Assembly: GCF_012844455.2 (NCBI RefSeq)
Contig: NZ_JABBCQ020000016.1
Span: forward strand, 1-64,000
DNA from: Comamonas suwonensis
GTDB taxonomy: Bacteria; Pseudomonadota; Gammaproteobacteria; Burkholderiales; Burkholderiaceae_C
Length of the DNA stretch: 64,000 bases
Reading direction: 5' to 3'
The notes under the pieces were generated by a model. It was given only the letters and a program-made list of their open reading frames with translations. It was not told the origin of the DNA and did not search any database. The translations under genes were made by a program, and so were the position numbers. Positions 61,738 to 64,000 of the stretch are shown one piece after another. Within the stretch, counting starts at the first letter, position 1; every line of letters begins with the position of its first letter.

Positions 61738-63264
61738 ATGGCGTCCAGCCCATCGCAGCGTGATTACAGCGCGCCCTGTCCTGGTTGTGGCGCACCGGTT
61801 CACTTCACCAGTGCGCAATCGAGTTTTGCCGTCTGCGAGTTTTGCCGCAGCACCGTGGTGCGCGATGGCGAGACGCTCAAGCGCATTGGCTCCATGGCTG
61901 AGGTGTTTGAGGACTACAGCCCGCTCAAGCTGGGGGCTTCGGGCATGGTCAAGCGCAACGGCAAGCCCGAGCCGTTTACCCTGGTAGGCCGTACTCAGTA
62001 CAAGAGTGGGGCCGGCAACTGGTCTGAATGGGTGGCCAGGCTCAGCAACGGGGATCTGGCCTGGCTGAGTGAAGACAGTGGAAGTTTTGTTTTCTCAGTA
62101 CCCTGGCAGCCACCGGGCTGGAATGTGACGACCTTCAATGCGCGCGAATGGCGCATGGGGCGCGAGATGAAGGTGGGGGCGGATGCCTTTACCGTCACCA
62201 GCATTCAAGACGCCCAGTTGCTGGCCGCGCAGGGCGAACTGGCCCAACTGCCGGAGCTGGGAAAAAGCTTCAAGCTGGTAGAGCTGCGCAACGAGAAAGA
62301 CCAGATTCTCTCCATCGACTTCAGCGGCAAGGCACCCGCATTCAGTCTGGGTGCTGCGATTGCACTGGATAGTTTGCAGATGCAGGGTCTGCGCAGCAGC
62401 GCCAACAAGAAGGAAGAAGGCCGCCACTTCAACTGCCCCAAGTGCGGTGCAGTGGTTCCGGTGCGCTTTGACACCACCAAGGCCATGAGCTGCCCGAGTT
62501 GTGGCAGCTTGATTGACATGTCTCAGGGCATGGGCGGCGAGCTGAGCTTTGCCGAGCAGCGCAAGAAAATACGTCCGCTGATAGCGCTGGGCAGTCAGGG
62601 CAAGCTGGATGGCCTGAAGTGGCAGGTGGTAGGCTTTCAACGCCGCAGCGGCCGGGGCATGGGTGAAGATGAAGACGACAGCTTCATGTGGGACGAGTAC
62701 CTGCTCTACAACCAGAAAGCCGGTTTTTCGTTCATCGTCGATTCAGAAGATGGCTGGAGCACGGCCCGCGTCATCAACGGCGCGCCCAAGCTCAGCAAGA
62801 ACGGCGCCACGGCCACGTATCTGCAGCGCAAATACCAGCGCGACTACGCTTATCTGTCTGTGACCGAATACGCCGAGGGCGAATTTTACTGGCCGGTGTT
62901 CAAGGGCGCCAAGTCCAGCAATGTGGACTATGCCCATGGCGGCAAGCAAAACACGCTGGCGCTGGAAACAGCGAATCAGGAAACGACCTGGACCCATGGA
63001 CAGCGTGTGTCGGCAGAGTCCATCGCACAGGCGTTTGGCATAGGCAAGCTCAAGGATCGCTCTCAGGTCAGCCCCGTCTCGGGCAGCGGCTTCAGCTGGG
63101 GCACGATCTTGTTCTGGCTGTTCATCCTGTTGTTCACCTTGCCGTTTTTGCGGGCCTGCATGTCCAGCCCCAACTGCGACCCGCGCACAGATCCCAATTG
63201 CAGCTATAGCCGCTCCAGCAGCGGCTCCTACGGCGGTTACACCTCGGGCGGCAGCCATAAATAA
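61738..63264 (+). CDS. DUF4178 protein with two zinc ribbons and a C-terminal membrane helix
   Basis: A 508-residue protein. A zinc ribbon at C14/C17/C33/C36 leads into a first DUF4178 module (VFEDYSPLKLGASGM, WVARLSNGDLAWLSED). A second ribbon (C233/C236/C252/C255) leads into a second one (WDEYLLYNQKAGFSFIV, GEFYWPVFKGA). Near the end is one membrane helix (TILFWLFILLFTLPFL), then a Ser/Gly/Tyr-rich tail. DUF4178 proteins commonly sit beside DUF350 and spermidine-synthase-like genes and have been placed in envelope-stress (PspA-linked) networks; the next two genes are exactly these. Molecular role unknown. Confidence 0.88.
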   Translation: MASSPSQRDYSAPCPGCGAPVHFTSAQSSFAVCEFCRSTVVRDGETLKRIGSMAEVFEDYSPLKLGASGMVKRNGKPEPFTLVGRTQYKSGAGNWSEWVARLSNGDLAWLSEDSGSFVFSVPWQPPGWNVTTFNAREWRMGREMKVGADAFTVTSIQDAQLLAAQGELAQLPELGKSFKLVELRNEKDQILSIDFSGKAPAFSLGAAIALDSLQMQGLRSSANKKEEGRHFNCPKCGAVVPVRFDTTKAMSCPSCGSLIDMSQGMGGELSFAEQRKKIRPLIALGSQGKLDGLKWQVVGFQRRSGRGMGEDEDDSFMWDEYLLYNQKAGFSFIVDSEDGWSTARVINGAPKLSKNGATATYLQRKYQRDYAYLSVTEYAEGEFYWPVFKGAKSSNVDYAHGGKQNTLALETANQETTWTHGQRVSAESIAQAFGIGKLKDRSQVSPVSGSGFSWGTILFWLFILLFTLPFLRACMSSPNCDPRTDPNCSYSRSSSGSYGGYTSGGSHK

Positions 63265-63301
63265 GCGTGGCAGCCCCAAACCTTATTTCAGGAGAGACAT
63301 C

Positions 63302-63520
63302 ATGAATTTTGACTGGTTCAGCGCCCAGAACTTCTTCGGCTCCATCCTCTACGCTCTGGTGGGTGTGGTGGTGTTCTGGCTGTGTTTCATCATCATTGAC
63401 AAGATCACGCCCGTGGACATGTGGGCCGAAATTGTGGAAAAGCACAACAAGGCGCTGGCCATGGTGGTGGCCGCCATGTGTCTGGGGATCAGCATCATTG
63501 TGGCTGCGGCTATTCATTGA
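63302..63520 (+). CDS. DUF350 small membrane protein
   Basis: A 72-residue protein with two hydrophobic helices (FGSILYALVGVVVFWLCFII and AMVVAAMCLGISIIVAAAIH) flanking a short charged loop with IVEKHNKAL, the DUF350 half-unit. CAGGAG precedes the ATG. It lies 37 bases after the DUF4178 gene and before the spermidine-synthase-like gene. Full DUF350 proteins have two such units; this single-unit form would have to dimerise. Confidence 0.88.
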   Translation: MNFDWFSAQNFFGSILYALVGVVVFWLCFIIIDKITPVDMWAEIVEKHNKALAMVVAAMCLGISIIVAAAIH

Positions 63521-63522
63521 TA

Positions 63523-63600
63523 GCACCCCCTGAGCGGCTTTGCCGCTTCCCCCTCTCTGCTTCGCGGAGGGGGACGACAGCATTGCTGCGGGGCGGCCCT
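63523..63600. repeat. Comamonadaceae C-rich hairpin repeat
   Basis: AGCGGC/GCCGCT (3-base loop) then CCCCCTC/GAGGGGG lie in the 149-base gap between the DUF350 and the last gene. The sequence is a common intergenic element type of this family, as I recall it. It is followed by leader sequence for the last gene. Confidence 0.65.
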
Positions 63601-63669
63601 TGCTTGCTGTCCCTTGGGAGTTGTGCGCCCAGTTTTTTGGATGGTTGATTTAGACAGAAAGTACGTTTG

Positions 63670-64000
63670 ATGACTTCGACGCAGGCAGAGCCGGGCGGCG
63701 CTCCGCAGGAGCTGGGGCCGCGGCCTATTGATGTGGCGCTGCTGGCCAGTGTGTTTGTGATTGCGGCCTGTGGTCTGCTCTATGAGCTGGCAGCGGGCGC
63801 ACTGGCGTCCTATCTGCTGGGCGATTCGGTGCTGCAGTTCTCCACCATCATCGGTACTTATCTGTTTGCCATGGGCATTGGCTCATGGCTGTCGCGTTAT
63901 TTTGAAGACCAGCTGCCGGCGCATTTTTTGCGGGTGGAGCTGATGGTGGCGCTAGTGGGCGGCGCACTGCCTGCGGTGCTGTTTCTGGCCAATGCCTATG
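63670..64000 (+). CDS. Membrane polyamine aminopropyltransferase-like protein (5' part)
   Basis: The first 110 codons only; the gene runs off the window. After a Pro/Glu-rich start ([19 protein letters not shown]) there are hydrophobic helices: [51 protein letters not shown], and [22 protein letters not shown] (the first and last sequences are longer than one helix). This is the N-terminal membrane region of the large SpeE-like enzymes encoded next to DUF350 and DUF4178. The catalytic spermidine synthase domain would follow outside the window, so the assignment rests on pattern and neighbours. Confidence 0.75.
   Translation, partial: MTSTQAEPGGAPQELGPRPIDVALLASVFVIAACGLLYELAAGALASYLLGDSVLQFSTIIGTYLFAMGIGSWLSRYFEDQLPAHFLRVELMVALVGGALPAVLFLANAY

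Overview
The window looks like chromosome of a Comamonas-like member of the Comamonadaceae (Betaproteobacteria). The evidence is moderately GC-rich coding bias, a TadA gene fused to an alpha/beta-hydrolase domain, and two short intergenic repeat families I associate with this family (a TTTGATAGCTGCTAGCGCTT-type repeat and a hairpin-rich C-tract repeat at the right end). The genus is an inference; there is no rRNA, tRNA, prophage, insertion sequence or CRISPR array to confirm it.

Layout. (1) 1-8.7 kb: the tail of an outer-membrane protein gene and its terminator, then a five-gene cluster encoding a SWIM zinc-finger protein, a DUF5691 protein, a MoxR-type AAA+ ATPase, a DUF5682 protein with TraB/TIKI-like motifs and a von Willebrand A protein. 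(2) 8.8-17.2 kb: a small protein, a DUF808 membrane protein, OmpW, the ergothioneine genes egtD-egtB, metY, a diguanylate cyclase and a DEDD exonuclease. (3) 17.3-23.8 kb, minus strand: a seven-gene acyl-CoA degradation operon with an SCP-X-type thiolase and a paired MaoC/MaoC-N hydratase, divergent from an AraC regulator. (4) 24.9-38.4 kb, plus strand: a TetR regulator with a perfect upstream palindrome, then SDR, biotin-dependent carboxylase beta, acyl-CoA dehydrogenase, hydratase, carboxylase alpha, a second dehydrogenase, a beta-keto acid cleavage enzyme, two acyl-CoA ligases and a 2,4-dienoyl-CoA-reductase-like SDR. Gene content and order resemble the acyclic terpene (atu) operon. (5) 38.4-42.8 kb: a divergent SDR and an alcohol dehydrogenase - Baeyer-Villiger monooxygenase - esterase cassette. 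(6) 43-64 kb: mostly housekeeping and uncharacterised genes: rlhA, a LivJ-like binding protein, the tadA fusion, an LD-carboxypeptidase homologue with a very histidine-rich N-terminus, a triple-repeat DNA-binding-like protein coupled to a glycine-zipper membrane protein, a second-copy-like fusA, a penicillin acylase gene broken by a 7-bp duplication, ybaK, plsY, and a DUF4178-DUF350-spermidine-synthase-like cluster cut by the window end.

How the parts fit. Regions 3-5 read as one catabolic block. The monooxygenase cassette would turn a ketone into an ester and hydrolyse it. The ligases would activate acids to CoA esters. Dehydrogenases, a dienoyl reductase, an isomerase-like crotonase and an SCP-X thiolase would shorten methyl-branched or unsaturated chains, and the carboxylase would remove a beta-methyl block as in geranyl- or methylcrotonyl-CoA breakdown. 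The substrate is not determined by sequence alone. The most interesting uncharacterised candidates are the MoxR/VWA/DUF5682 cluster, the triple-repeat/glycine-zipper pair and the His-rich carboxypeptidase.
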